64,000 nucleotides of DNA from Pogona vitticeps (lineage: Eukaryota; Chordata; Lepidosauria; Squamata; Agamidae). The translations under genes were made by a program, and so were the position numbers. The notes under the pieces were generated by a model. That model saw only the letters and a list, made by a program, of their open reading frames with translations, ran no database searches and had not been told where the DNA came from. The stretch lies in assembly GCF_051106095.1 (NCBI RefSeq), contig NC_135785.1:96069001-96133000 (forward strand), in the 5' to 3' direction. How positions within the stretch are numbered: position 1 is the first letter of the stretch; every line of letters starts with the position of its first letter. Positions 19,962 to 30,784 of this stretch are shown here, one piece after another.

Positions 19962-22900
19962 ATGCCCTTGACTCGAAGCCAGATGGCCGAAATGAGTGAA
20001 GTGAAAGACCCCCAGATTGACCAAGGTTCTGAGGATGAATTTGGCTCAGTGCAAGGTGACAGCACAGGAGAGCAGAACCCAGAACTCAGAAAATTGCTCA
20101 TAGCCCAACAGCATGAACTGAGGATGAGGCAATTTGAAATGGAGGAAAGGGAAAGAGAAGAAAGGGAAAGAGAGAAACAGAGGCAATTTGAGATAGAGAG
20201 ATTGGAAAGAGAAGAAAGATTAGAGAGACAGAGAATTGAATTGGAATTGCAGAGAGAGAAAATGGCGTTTGAATTAAAAAAATTGGAACTGATGAATAAG
20301 AACAATAATAACAATAGGGATTCTGAGGGAGGCCAATTATCTAAAGCTGACCTGAAGAAATTCCCTGTGTACCACAAGGGAGATTGTCCTGAGGTGTTCT
20401 TTTCCTTAGTGGAAAGAGCGTTTGTGGACTTCTCAGTGAGGGAAACTGAGAAGATGACCATCATGTGGTCTTTAATCAGTGGTAGCCTGGCTGAGGTTTA
20501 TGCCGAGATGCCTGAGGAACTGATGAAAGATTTTGCAGAGTTTAAAAAACTGGTGTTTGCCAGACATGGGATAAATGCAGAGCAGCTGAGACAAAGATTC
20601 AGGTCCCTAACCAAGAAGCCAGAACAAACTTTTACCCAAGTGGGGGCCCAATTGGTGAGGCTGCTTGAGAAATGGCTATCGCAGGAAGGGACAGAGACCT
20701 ATGAGCAGCTTAAAGATTTGATAGCACTGGAGCAGTTCTATTCAGTCCTGCAAGGGGAATTGAAATTCCAGGTGAGGGAAAGGAAACCGAAATCTGTGGC
20801 AGCCGCCGCAGAGATCGCAGATTTTATTTCCCAAATAAGAAAGCCCTTGGGTGAGGGGAAATCTGTAGGTAAACCCAAAGAAACCTACAGCAAGTACTCT
20901 CAGGGACCAGGGAAAAGCCAGCAAGGGGGAGGGGCCCATGGTGAAGGGAAGCCCTCAGACATGAAACTAAGACCTCAGATTTTGGAGGGAAAACCAAAAC
21001 AAGATGAGAGAGAATCAAAATACGCCAGAAAATGTTATTTCTGTCAGGGAAAGGGTCATCTAATCTCAGAGTGTGAGAAATTAAAGCAGCTAAAAGGAAT
21101 GGTGCCTCAGAATTCTAGTGGGACCAAGCCAAAAGCTGTGTTCTGTGTCCAGAAAGAGCAAGGCTCAGTGTCACTGAGGGAGCCTGTTGCGATGACTACT
21201 CAGTCTGGAACAGCTACCTCTGCTGATCAGGCTGAGGAAAATGGTCCTCTTGTGGAGGTAAAGCGCTGCTTGCTGATAAAAACAGATTCTCAGTTGTTTG
21301 AGACAGCAGGGGTGGACGTAGGAATACTTGACCGTCAGTATAGGGGGCTGCGGGACACTTGTTCCCAGGTAACCCTGTGCCATCCAGATATTATTCCTAG
21401 GGAGTTTATAATCCCAAATGAGAGCATGAAGGTGGCAGGGATTGAGGGGCAGGTAATCTCTCTGCCAGTAGCTGAGGTACCTGTGTACTTTCAAGGCTGG
21501 AGGGGAGTTTGGCGGCTAGCGATTTCATCGACTCTGCCAGCAGCCATGCTCCTGGGAAATGACCTGGCTGAACATGTGAAACGGGTGCTAGTGATTACAC
21601 GCTCACAAGCCACCACAGGGACAGTTCAGGGGGGTAATGATGAGCCAGAGACGGAAGCAGAGGGGAGTTCAGAAGCTGTGGTGGAAACCTTAACCACAGA
21701 CAGCAGATTTGGACAGGAGCAAAAGGCAGACGCCACTCTCCAAAAGTGTTTTGAACAGGTGACTGACGCCCAGCTAACACCTGAAACCCCAGTGAGATTT
21801 CTGGAGAAAAGGGGGATTTTATATAGAGAAACCCGGAGGAATATCTCAAAAGGGGGAGATGGGATCAGAAGTCAGCTGGTGGTACCTGAAAAGTATCGCC
21901 CCATGATCTTACAAAGGGGTCACTCTGACATGTTTACTGCACACTTAGGGGTGAAAGGGCCCCTTGATTTGTTCAAACAAAATTGGGAGCAGATCACCCA
22001 GGATGACCCACAAGACGTTGTGACATACATAGACACCTTGATGAATGACCTAAAGCGAAATCTAGAGCTGGCAGCAGAGAACCTGCAAGCTCAGAAGGTC
22101 AGACAGAAAACATGGTATGACCACAAAGCTAGAGAGAGGCACTTTGACCCAGGGGAGGAAGTGCTTTGGCTTAGGCCCTGCAGAGAGAATAAACTGCAGC
22201 TCAAGTGGGCCGGACCATATAGGGTCATTTCCAAGATGTCAGACCTGAACTACCTTATAGAGCAGGAGGAGAACCAAGCAAGGAGGGTGGTTCATGTGAA
22301 TGCCCTAAAACCCTACTACAGAGGGGAACAGAGGGTTTTATTCGCGATAAAAGCAGCTGAGAGTGAGGAAGCTGAATTACCCTTCTGGGAGGGTAGAGGG
22401 GAAGTAAAATACAACCCAGAGGAGGTAAAGATCAGTCCTGCACTCACCCAAGACCAGCAGCAAGAACTAAAAATGCTGCTTAGTAAATATCAACAGGTGT
22501 TTTCCAACAAGCCGGGGATAGTGAAGGGAGTGATGCATCGGATCCACACAGGGGATGCACCCCCGCAGGCAGTATCCCCATACCGAGTAACGGGACCCTA
22601 TAGGGACAAGGTGCGGAAGGAGCTGGACGAGATGCTTAGGGAGAACATAATCGTCCCCTCTTCTAGTCCTTGGTCCTCTCCGATAGTCCTTGTGGACAAG
22701 CCTGATGGGAGCATTAGGTTTTGTGTCGATTACAGGAAATTAAACCGTGTAACCACTCCTGATGCCTACCCAATGCCCAGGCTAGACAACCTGATTGAAA
22801 CCATAGGGGGTTGTCGGTTCATCTCATCATTGGACCTGGTAAAGGGATATTGGCAATTAAGAATTGATCCCAGGGATCAAGAAAAGACTGCCTTTTGCAG

Positions 22901-23828
22901 CCCTTTTGGTCTCTATGAGTTTCGAGTCCTGAGCTTTGGTCTCAGAAATGCACCAGCCACATTCCAAAGGCTGATGGACCAGACCTTGGCAGGGCTCAGT
23001 GACTTTACAGTGGCCTACATTGACGACATAGGGATCTTCAGTAATACCTGGGAAGATCACCTGTTACACCTGGAGTTAGTGCTGCAGAGGTTAAGTGCAG
23101 CAGGGCTAACAGTAAAGGCCAGCAAGTGTCAGCTGGGTAGCCCAGAAATAAAATACTTGGGTCACATGGTAGGGGGAGGAATGATAAAACCCCTGGAGGC
23201 CAAAATAGAAGCAGTTCGTGATTGGCCTAGACCCAACACCAAGAAAAAAGTCAAATCATTTCTTGGGTTGGTGGGCTACTACAGAAAGTTCATCCCGAGG
23301 TTTAGCGAGATTGCGGCTCCGCTGACCGATCTGACGAGGAAGAAGGCTGATGACCGCATCCCGTGGACCAGCGACTGTGAGGCGGCGTTCCAGAGGTTGA
23401 AGGAGGCGTTAATCAACTATCCTGTCTTGCGTGCTCCAGACTTCGACCGGGAGTTCATAATCTACACCGATGCGTCTAACAGCGGGGTAGGAGCAGTTCT
23501 GTGCCAGGAGGATGAGAATGGTGACCAGCATCCAGTGTCCTACCTGAGTAGGAAACTTCAAAAAGGTGAGAGACATTTGGCAACCGTGGAGAAGGAGTGT
23601 TTGGCCATAGTCTACGCGATCCGGAAGGCCAAGCCTTACATCTGGGGAAGACATTTTATTCTGTGTACTGACCATTCACCATTGCAATGGTTAAAGACAA
23701 TGAAAACCCACAATAGCAAACTTATGAGGTGGGCTTTAAATCTACAGGACTATGACTTTGAAGTGAAGGTGGTCAGAGGGTCAGTGAACTGTGTTGCTGA
23801 CGCCTTATCAAGAAGACCTGAAGAATGA
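19962..23828 (+). CDS. gag-pol polyprotein of the Gmr1-like element
   Basis: An open frame of 1288 codons. Parts in order: a charged coiled-coil stretch (residues about 40-115, Glu/Arg-rich); a SCAN-like capsid region (about 128-285, with RQRFRSLTKKPEQTFTQVG and DLIALEQFYSVLQGELKFQ); and a zinc knuckle C-x2-C-x4-H-x4-C (Cys358, Cys361, His366, Cys371). Next come a protease-like region, integrase-related segments with a zinc-binding His motif (about 646-670) and a GPY motif (about 752), then reverse transcriptase (FCVDYRKLN, YIDD at about 1019) and RNase H (YTDAS at about 1167, ending ADALSRR). Gag and pol share one frame. The polyprotein would assemble particles and copy the element in the cytoplasm. 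About one break is suspected in pol, so activity is doubtful. Confidence 0.9.
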   Translation: MPLTRSQMAEMSEVKDPQIDQGSEDEFGSVQGDSTGEQNPELRKLLIAQQHELRMRQFEMEEREREEREREKQRQFEIERLEREERLERQRIELELQREKMAFELKKLELMNKNNNNNRDSEGGQLSKADLKKFPVYHKGDCPEVFFSLVERAFVDFSVRETEKMTIMWSLISGSLAEVYAEMPEELMKDFAEFKKLVFARHGINAEQLRQRFRSLTKKPEQTFTQVGAQLVRLLEKWLSQEGTETYEQLKDLIALEQFYSVLQGELKFQVRERKPKSVAAAAEIADFISQIRKPLGEGKSVGKPKETYSKYSQGPGKSQQGGGAHGEGKPSDMKLRPQILEGKPKQDERESKYARKCYFCQGKGHLISECEKLKQLKGMVPQNSSGTKPKAVFCVQKEQGSVSLREPVAMTTQSGTATSADQAEENGPLVEVKRCLLIKTDSQLFETAGVDVGILDRQYRGLRDTCSQVTLCHPDIIPREFIIPNESMKVAGIEGQVISLPVAEVPVYFQGWRGVWRLAISSTLPAAMLLGNDLAEHVKRVLVITRSQATTGTVQGGNDEPETEAEGSSEAVVETLTTDSRFGQEQKADATLQKCFEQVTDAQLTPETPVRFLEKRGILYRETRRNISKGGDGIRSQLVVPEKYRPMILQRGHSDMFTAHLGVKGPLDLFKQNWEQITQDDPQDVVTYIDTLMNDLKRNLELAAENLQAQKVRQKTWYDHKARERHFDPGEEVLWLRPCRENKLQLKWAGPYRVISKMSDLNYLIEQEENQARRVVHVNALKPYYRGEQRVLFAIKAAESEEAELPFWEGRGEVKYNPEEVKISPALTQDQQQELKMLLSKYQQVFSNKPGIVKGVMHRIHTGDAPPQAVSPYRVTGPYRDKVRKELDEMLRENIIVPSSSPWSSPIVLVDKPDGSIRFCVDYRKLNRVTTPDAYPMPRLDNLIETIGGCRFISSLDLVKGYWQLRIDPRDQEKTAFCSPFGLYEFRVLSFGLRNAPATFQRLMDQTLAGLSDFTVAYIDDIGIFSNTWEDHLLHLELVLQRLSAAGLTVKASKCQLGSPEIKYLGHMVGGGMIKPLEAKIEAVRDWPRPNTKKKVKSFLGLVGYYRKFIPRFSEIAAPLTDLTRKKADDRIPWTSDCEAAFQRLKEALINYPVLRAPDFDREFIIYTDASNSGVGAVLCQEDENGDQHPVSYLSRKLQKGERHLATVEKECLAIVYAIRKAKPYIWGRHFILCTDHSPLQWLKTMKTHNSKLMRWALNLQDYDFEVKVVRGSVNCVADALSRRPEE

Positions 23829-24090
23829 AGACGGCGAAAGAACATGGACTATGTGTATATAATGATGACAAAAAGTTAAATGTACCTGGTTTTTTTGAAT
23901 TTGGTTTGTATGAATAAAGGTAAATTGATGTAATGTATATGGTAAATGTTTAAATGCCTATTTGCTATGGTTTAACTTAGAATGTAAGTATGAGTAAGTA
24001 TAATATGGTATGTATAAATGTTGTTGTGTGTTTTATCAAGGTTGTTTTTTGGTGAAAAGCACGTTAGCTTTCCCCCTACAAAACAACTTA

Positions 24091-24103
24091 TAAAGAGGGG
24101 AGG
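24091..24103 (+). promoter_or_regulatory. Polypurine tract
   Basis: TAAAGAGGGGAGG lies directly before the TGTTACA start of the 3' LTR, the standard place for plus-strand priming. Confidence 0.8.
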
Positions 24104-24636
24104 TGTTACATACAGCACTGATGTTACCTGTCTGTCATGGGTTTGGAGGGAAAGTTCCATCCTATGGGGAGTGGAAGGCGGGACATCAGGAGGAGGGGCT
24201 GTACTGTATATAAATGTGATGCGTGTGTGGTGAGAGAGAGAAATAGAGAGACACTGGGTTGTGACGAAGCAGCAGCTGGGAAGAAGAAGCTGTTGTGGGA
24301 GTCTGTGTGTCAGACAGGGTACTACTGTGTGTCAGAGTACCAACCTGATAGGTTCAGGTGTCTGTTGGGTAGCCAGAACTGATAGGTTCAGGGTCTGTGC
24401 TTCAAGTTAAAGGTTCTGTGGGAACCAAACTGTATGCTTGTATGAGTGAGAATAAGCCACGTTACTTTATCCTATTCACCTGATTGTTTATTTTTCCCTG
24501 TGTGTATTTAAATAAACCTTATTCTTTTTATTGTTTGAAAAATCCATCCCTGGTCTGTGTGACTTCTTAAAGGGAATGGTTGGTGGCAGCTTAGTGTAAC
24601 TGTGTGACATATCCCAGTAGGTCTGGGTTTGTCACA
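24104..24636 (+). repeat. 3' LTR
   Basis: 533 bp, TGTTACATAC to GGGTTTGTCACA. It matches the 5' LTR base for base as far as I can read. The flanking pentamers GAGAT (left of the element) and TTGAT (right) share only three positions, so no confident target-site duplication is assigned. Confidence 0.93.
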
Positions 24637-25361
24637 TTGATTTTGTTTCATCCCAAAATTTTCCTTGTTGTAACATTATGTCCCAAGGTTAATTGTATTC
24701 CAAGTGAAAGATGTCCAGTTGCTTAAAGTAATCAGTCCAGTTCCATCAATAATTGCTTCAATAAATCCACTTTAATAGAATGATCATCTTTAGTAGGGAT
24801 GGCAAAGTCATATTCTGTGAGCTACTTTCTCTTTGTTACCTTTAGGATCTAAGCCAATATTCTCAATGCAGGATTCTGACTAGGATTGCCTACTTTAAAG
24901 AGGTCAAGTCCCTGTTTGAAGCCATCTTCTGTAGAGATTTAACAAGTCCTAAGACGGGAGGGTATGGATCTCAAAGTTGCCCATTGACAATTAGCACTTG
25001 AATATGTATCTGGGAGTCTGGGTTAGGAAAATAATGACTAGAAAATGGGGGTACACTGTTTCTTCTCCACCATAGTGCCCTCTTCCAAATCATCACCTTC
25101 CTCCATCACATCGTAGAGGCTTAGTCTGTTGCCAAATATTAGTCATAGGGCCCTTTGCACTTTTCAACACATGCATCAATTGAAAAACTTTAATCATTCT
25201 AACAAATATAAGGGCATATTTTAAAACTGGAGACCATATGCTTTAAGAAAAGTGACATTTTCCTAAAGGTGTGAAGATTATAAAACAATAGATTAGAAGG
25301 GATATGAATGAGATGAAGATGCTTGGTTTAGGCTACTGCCTCGGTAATCATGTATTACAGT
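24637..25361. other. Unannotated flank of the LTR element
   Basis: A/T-rich sequence similar in texture to 17935-18990 and possibly the other side of the same interrupted repeat. No gene recognised. Confidence 0.4.
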
Positions 25362-26195
25362 ATGGGGTAGTGGAAAGAATGGCAGCCTAGGACTCAGGTT
25401 CAAATCTCTGCTTGTACATGGAAACTCAGGGGGATGGGTGGAAGTGGTAAACTTCCCTTAAACCAGGGAAGTTGGTAAGTCTTGAGACCCAAGTCTCAAG
25501 TCCAAGTCTGAGTCTTTGGTACCAAGTCCCAAGTCTAAGTTGTGAATCGCTTGCTCTGCCTCCCAAGGCTTAGATACGAAAGACTTGGGCCTCCTGCTGC
25601 CTGCCCCCCTCTGCTGTCAGCCTACCTGCTATTGCCTCCATTTGGAAGCCAGACCATTACCTCCACCCCCACCTCATTCATGTGCTGACCAGCTGATATG
25701 CCACCGCAGGCAGGCCCTCTGAAGCAGGAGGAAAGCAGAGGGCCTGTCTTAGTGAGACTGTATCTGCTGTACTCTGAGGGTGGGTCTTCTGACCTGCCTC
25801 TTCCTGTAAGTCATCCTGATGACACTTTTTGGCAGGCTAGAGCATCACCACAGGCGGTGCGAAGGACCTGCCCTCTGACTACAGCAGGCTAGAGTGTCAC
25901 CATGAGAGGCTCTCTGATATGCTGCATTTGAAGATGACAGGGGCAGCAGCAGGTAGGCTGGGGGGGGGGGTTCATAAAGACTTGAGAATGTTACTCAGAC
26001 AAATGGATCCAAGTTGGAAGTTGAGTCATCAGTTGCCCCAAAAACCAAGTCTAGTCCATGTCAAGTCACAAGTGTGACAAGTTCAATTGAACATAGAGTC
26101 ACGACTCCCCATCCCCGTCTTAAAGATCTCAGTTAACCTTGAAAGCTCTATTAAGTTTGTTGTAAGGTGATTCTGAGTTGATGGCATATAACCAT
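25362..26195 (+). mobile_element. tRNA-derived SINE split by a DNA element
   Basis: The head lies at 25362-25463: GGGTAGTGGAAAGAATGGCA, then a box B-like GGTTCAAATCTC. The tail lies at 26118-26195 and ends TTCTGAGTTGATGGCATATA. The two are separated by the hAT-like element 25464-26117. The tail is of the same type as in the SINE at 4731-4940. Confidence 0.65.
25464..26117. mobile_element. hAT-like non-autonomous element
   Basis: A 654-bp insertion in a SINE. The ends are CAGGGAAGTTGGTAAGTC and the complement of CGGGGATGGGGAGTCGTG, with imperfect match. The 8-bp flanks CCTTAAAC (25456-25463) and TCTTAAAG (26118-26125) agree at 6 of 8 positions. Both ends are rich in AAGTC/GACTT repeats, as in the element near 30785-31085. 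The interior is GC-rich with no coding capacity recognised. Confidence 0.62.
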
Positions 26196-26756
26196 AAGCA
26201 ATTAGTTTTAGCAAACGATTTTAACTCTGTTTTCCTACCAACTCCATCCCAGTGAGCTCTGCTAAATTAAGAGGCAAGGAGGAAGTAAAACATCTACTGC
26301 TGCTATTGCCAACCCTATTTTGTGCAGGAAAAGTTTAATGTGATAAACACCTTGCACATTAGGTCAGAAGATCCCTTTGTGCTGCACCTTATTATGCAAA
26401 GTATCCCTGTATCCCACTGGAAATCCAAATGATGTGACACAGTAACCCTTATTAACTTAATGAGAGCTGACATGCCATAAATATGACAACTTATATTGGA
26501 AATGAGAGATAGCACCTTCATTTAGTACAAGCATTTCTTCAGAACTGATGCTTGTATCACTGAACCAAGGGCAGTTTTAAATAACAAAGTGAAATGCTAC
26601 CATTACCCACCCAACTGGAGTTTTGGGGTGGCTTGATGGCACATTTGGTTAAAGCAGAGTTATAATTTTGAGCAGCACCTTGTTTCTTCCAGACATCTTT
26701 ATTCCTACCTATATGGAATTGGAATGTATGGATGTCGCATAAGAAGCAACACAGCT
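26196..26756. other. Unannotated, possible conserved non-coding DNA
   Basis: No repeat recognised. An octamer-like TTATGCAAA (POU-type motif) lies at about 26391-26399 in complex, A/T-rich sequence. There is no other support for function. Confidence 0.4.
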
Positions 26757-26839
26757 CTGTGGGAGCCGCCCAGAGACCTCTGGGTAGTGTGGGCGGCATA
26801 TAAATTGAATAAATAAAATAAATAAATAAATAAATAAAT
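26757..26839 (+). mobile_element. L2-like 3' end with AAAT tail
   Basis: GGGAGCCGCCCAGAGACCTC, then GGGCGGCATATAAATTGAAT and (AAAT)n. This is the standard 3' terminus of L2-like LINEs and of SINEs that use it. Only the last 80 bases are present. Confidence 0.75.
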
Positions 26840-27955
26840 TATCCAGAGATATGGCGAGCACAGAGATGTATGTGGTATGCTCTCACTTCAGTAGCAAATA
26901 GTTGTTTTTTAAAATTGAGAACAAATTGAGACCGCTACAGAATATCAGGAAATGAAATACTTCATCTTCTCCTTGGTGGAGGGGTGTGGGAAGTAAATGT
27001 TTTTTTAAGACTCCAGTAAACTATTGCTGAGGCAGTGCATCCATGGATTCAGCTACAAACAACTTCTTGAACCAGCCCTTAACACAAACCAAAGAATATC
27101 AATAGGACACACCTACAAGTGATGCAGTACCTCAGTGGTTGCCTACCAGAGTCTTAAAAGGAATTTTACTTCCCCTGCTCCTCCCAAGGAGCGGAATAAG
27201 TATTCAATTTGCCAGTATCCTGAAGTAGCTAGCTTATTAAGCCACTTCATGATATCAAAAGGAACCAGATCGAATAGGGTCACTTCAACTCTGATCTGCC
27301 ATTTGGATGCAAGCATTGCACCGCATAGTATATCACGCTTTCACCCAACCCCAAGCAACCCTATTTATTTTGCATCAGCCTGCTCCAAAAGACCCAGCGT
27401 AGACAAGCCCTCAGCTACATACTGTATCTAAAGTCAGAAATGGGGCATTAATCCAAAGGCACTAAATTATCAGGAAACATCAAACAGACTGTCTTGCATT
27501 AGTCTTCTGATACTGGTCATAACAGATGGACCAAACAGAGGCTCAACCATTATTAGAAACGCAAACGCCACCATAATTTGGTTTTAAAAGATTTAGGCAG
27601 TGTATTGCCACGGGGGCTCTTCTAAGAGTTTTCATTAGAATTCAGAGATTTTGCAGCCTCTCAATAGTTTAATTGATTGATCCTTTCCCTTGGCTTCAAA
27701 TTTGACAACACATGAAAAAAGGACGTAGAAGGCTTATTTGCCTTTGCACATCAAACTGTACTTCTGTCCCGATGGAACCTGACTCTGGGACTCGACAGCA
27801 CTTTATCATGGTTGGTAGAACATTTTCTCTTGGTGTACAAGATCTGTGGACAAAATCTAAGAACAAGGTAATTCAGTCGGAAAGTGCAAGTGAAACATTG
27901 ACCTATAAAACAGAGACTTGGTGTACCCAAACAGAAGAAAAAAGTGGATTGTATG
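26840..27955. other. Unannotated intergenic stretch
   Basis: No repeat, exon or RNA gene recognised. The short open frames here (for example 27135-27431 on the plus strand) show no known motif and end at random stops. Confidence 0.5.
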
Positions 27956-27958
27956 ATA

Positions 27959-27989
<31 letters not shown>

Positions 27990-28090
27990 TATTTTATTTT
28001 ATTTTATTTTATTTTATTTTATTTTATTTTATTTTATTTGTACCCCACCTATCTGGTCCTACGACCACTCTAGGCGGCTATGATAGTGGG
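27956..28090 (-). mobile_element. L2-like 3' end with A/T tetra/pentanucleotide tail
   Basis: The minus strand reads AGCCGCCTAGAGTGGTCGTA, then GGTGGGGTACAAAT and a long (AAATA/AAAAT)n run at 27958-28038. It is the terminus of an L2-like LINE, the same as at 32288 and 48633. Confidence 0.85.
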
Positions 28091-28944
28091 TTATCATGAA
28101 AACCAGTAGCAAACACTTAGCTGAACCTCCTGTTTATTCTCACAGGTACATTAGGGTGACAGGGGCTGAAACAAAGGAAAAAGGGATATTTGGATCATAG
28201 GATGTCTCCATGACTCAAAGGCATCAAATACTGAACAGAAAGTTCAGGGAAGATCCTTGCTTTTAAATGAATTTAACATCCAACTCATTATTCAACATAG
28301 CATAACACAGTATTAAAACAGTACTAAAAATAAAAGGAATATTCACAGATAATTAGGTTGGCTAAGCTAGTGTTCAGTCTTACTGAGTAGGCTGAGAGGG
28401 TACAGATGCCATAGACTAGACCATCTTCCCACCGTGCGTTCGGGTGGCCAGATCAGAAGTACCTGGTAGCTGGGTGGAGACCCGGCAATTATATAAACAT
28501 CTGCCTGTTTCCTCAGACACATAGAAACACTCTCTTTAATATAATTGAGGCAGAGAGAAAAGCACACCGTATGGTTCTTAAATTTTTGCAATGTTTTCGA
28601 ATCTTTAACCACATTTTTGTCAGGACATGGTTATGCCTTCTGAACAAAATGCTGGAGTTCTGTTTGCAACCTCACAAGCTGTCTCTTATTTGTGTGACTG
28701 GCAGGGATTATTTGAGCTGGGGTGATTGTCTGTCTATCTAGTACTAACCTATTGTTCCTTCCAGCCTGTGATTTCAAAGAGAGACCAGCCTCTCTGCTGA
28801 GTGTTTTTCCCCTTTCTTTAGTTGATCGGTGTCAGTTGTTTGTTTGCTGCTGATCTGTTTGCAACTGTAGGCGATGAAACATTTTTATTCTTTCTCCTTC
28901 AAGTGGTTTCAGAGTGAGTGATTGAAACCTCATGAGCCAAGTTA
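28091..28944. other. Unannotated intergenic stretch
   Basis: No repeat or gene recognised over about 850 bases. Confidence 0.5.
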
Positions 28945-29379
28945 CAGTGGTGCCTCGCTTAACAAGCGCACCGTTTAACGACGAATTCGCATAGCGATGC
29001 GTTTTTTGCAATTGCTAATGCGATCGCATTGCGATGTTTTAATAGGGAAAACATCGCATTGCAGTGATCGGTAAGCGTTTCGCCTACCGATCTTCACATT
29101 GCAATTTTTAAAAAACAGCTGATCGGCGGTTGCAAAATGGCCGCCGCATCCGCAGAATGGCCGCCAACAGTGTTTTCACGCCCTGCCCTTGCCTACCGGG
29201 CAGCAAAAATGGCGGCCGAATCGAGGATTCCCCGCATAGCAGTGAGTTTTCGCCCCAATAGGAACGCATTAAACCCATTTTAATGTGTTCCTATTGGGTT
29301 TCCCCCCCCGCATAGCAACGAATCCGGATAGCGACGTTAATCCTGGAATGGATTAACATCGCTATGCGGGGCACCACTG
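28945..29379. mobile_element. Non-autonomous Tigger-type element
   Basis: A 435-bp element with ends CAGTGGTGCCTCGCTTAACA and the complement of CAGTGGTGCCCCGCATAGCG, flanked by TA on both sides. The interior has CpG-rich modules ('gcgatcgcattgcgatg', 'atggccgccgc') and inverted 'aggaacgcattaa' segments. Same family as 54986-55410, which is similar in length. No transposase. Confidence 0.93.
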
Positions 29380-30559
29380 TATTGAGAAAGGGATGGACTG
29401 TATGAGGAACTTGTAGCCAGTCTCCTCTGTGAGTCTTTATACTTCTATTGTGTAGCACAAAGGAATATTACCAGAAATTCAGAAATTCTGCAACACAAAA
29501 CATACTCCAGCGTGTGAAGACAATGTCCAATAAATCCAAGCACAGGACACATGTGAGCAGAAATCCAGCATGTCTGAAACTCCTATAAAACAACCATGAA
29601 GGAGAGATTTGCCTCATGGAAGCTGCTTGTCTTTCAGTGGACAAAATGTACATACATTGTCAGGCCAACTATTCAAAATCCAATCTTGTACCACTGAAGT
29701 TATTCCATGAGTAGTATAGTTGCTAGCAGATTTTTGGGTGAAGATAGATGGTACAAAATAATCCCCTAGGACCGATACTTGCTCAAGCCATTGTATTATA
29801 TGCTGCTGGCAGATTGTTGATAGGAGAGGATGATGCAGAGTTGCATGAGGAATCTGATTCATTCAAGTGTCCATACAAAGAAAGGCAATCTTTAAATAAA
29901 GTGTGGCAGGAAACTTTTGCAAAAGAGGATGTGAAAGTGATATGACTGACAAGTAGGTTGATTAATCCATCCCAGTTATGATGCTGATGTCGCACAACAC
30001 ATTGCAGCCACAATGTGTTAGTGCCCTGTTGAGGTGAATAGAGTATCATCCCTCTTTCTTTATAAAAGCCTACATTATGGGTAAAGCTTCATTTTTTCAA
30101 GTGCACCTTGCACCACAGTGGAATTATGATGGAGGATTTTGAAAGTATAGGGCGGAGGAGCTGACACAGTCTATAATTGGCACAATAGACTGTCAAATGA
30201 ACAGGCAGAGGTGGAATCAGAAGAAAAAAGGAGGCTAATAAAGTCATCTCAGTGCAAGTCAAACTAGCACTTTAAATGTACAGAGATGACTTACGTTCAG
30301 TGAACTGAGGCCTTGACTGTGGTCCATTATCACAGGATGTAAGCTAATTATGTCATCAGTTTTCCAGATTGATGGCACGAAGGAAACAGAAAGTGAGCTT
30401 TGCCTCTGCTTAGAGGGCTCTCCGCAATACCCAGATGATGGGTGTAGCAGCTGCCCTGATTTTTTTATTTATTTAATAAATACCCAAACACATTTTGAAA
30501 AAGGGGGGAGGGACTCGAGTTGCAGCGATTTGCTGTCCAGATGAACTTAAGATTGACTC
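29380..30559. other. Unannotated intergenic stretch
   Basis: No clear repeat or gene. Short frames on both strands around 29614-30049 overlap one another and show no known motif. Confidence 0.45.
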
Positions 30560-30727
30560 GACTCAGGGTGGCTTTCAAGAATGGCCTTGGCAGCCAGATG
30601 GGTGGTATAAAAGTCAAATACATACATACATACATACATACATACATACATACATACATACATACATACATACATACATACATACATACATACATACATA
30701 CATACATACATACATACATACATACAT
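30560..30727 (+). mobile_element. L2-like 3' end with (CATA)n tail
   Basis: GACTCAGGGTGGCTTTCAAG, then CAGCCAGATGGGTGGTATAA and AAGTCAAATA, followed by about 26 CATA units (30621-30727). The tetranucleotide array extends directly from the LINE tail. Confidence 0.72.
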
Positions 30728-30784
30728 CACTTGGTCTCGACATGCAACACAGAACCCACCCACCCCTCCCTTTTTTCTGGGGGA

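Larger units (their letters stand above)
18991..24636 (+). mobile_element. Ty3/gypsy LTR retrotransposon, Gmr1-like, young
   Basis: A 5.65-kb element bounded by two 533-bp LTRs that look identical by eye. Behind the 5' LTR lies a primer-binding-site candidate, then a leader, one long gag-pol frame (19962-23828), a polypurine tract and the 3' LTR. Integrase-related parts come before reverse transcriptase, the arrangement known for Gmr1-like Ty3/gypsy elements. The capsid part resembles the SCAN domain, which is believed to descend from this group. The insertion is very recent. The coding region looks almost whole, with about one break. No clean target-site duplication is seen. Confidence 0.9.

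Noticed and set aside
19934-20464. Ser/Leu-rich 176-codon minus-strand frame
   Set aside because: Shadow of the Glu/Arg-rich coiled-coil part of the gag frame on the other strand.
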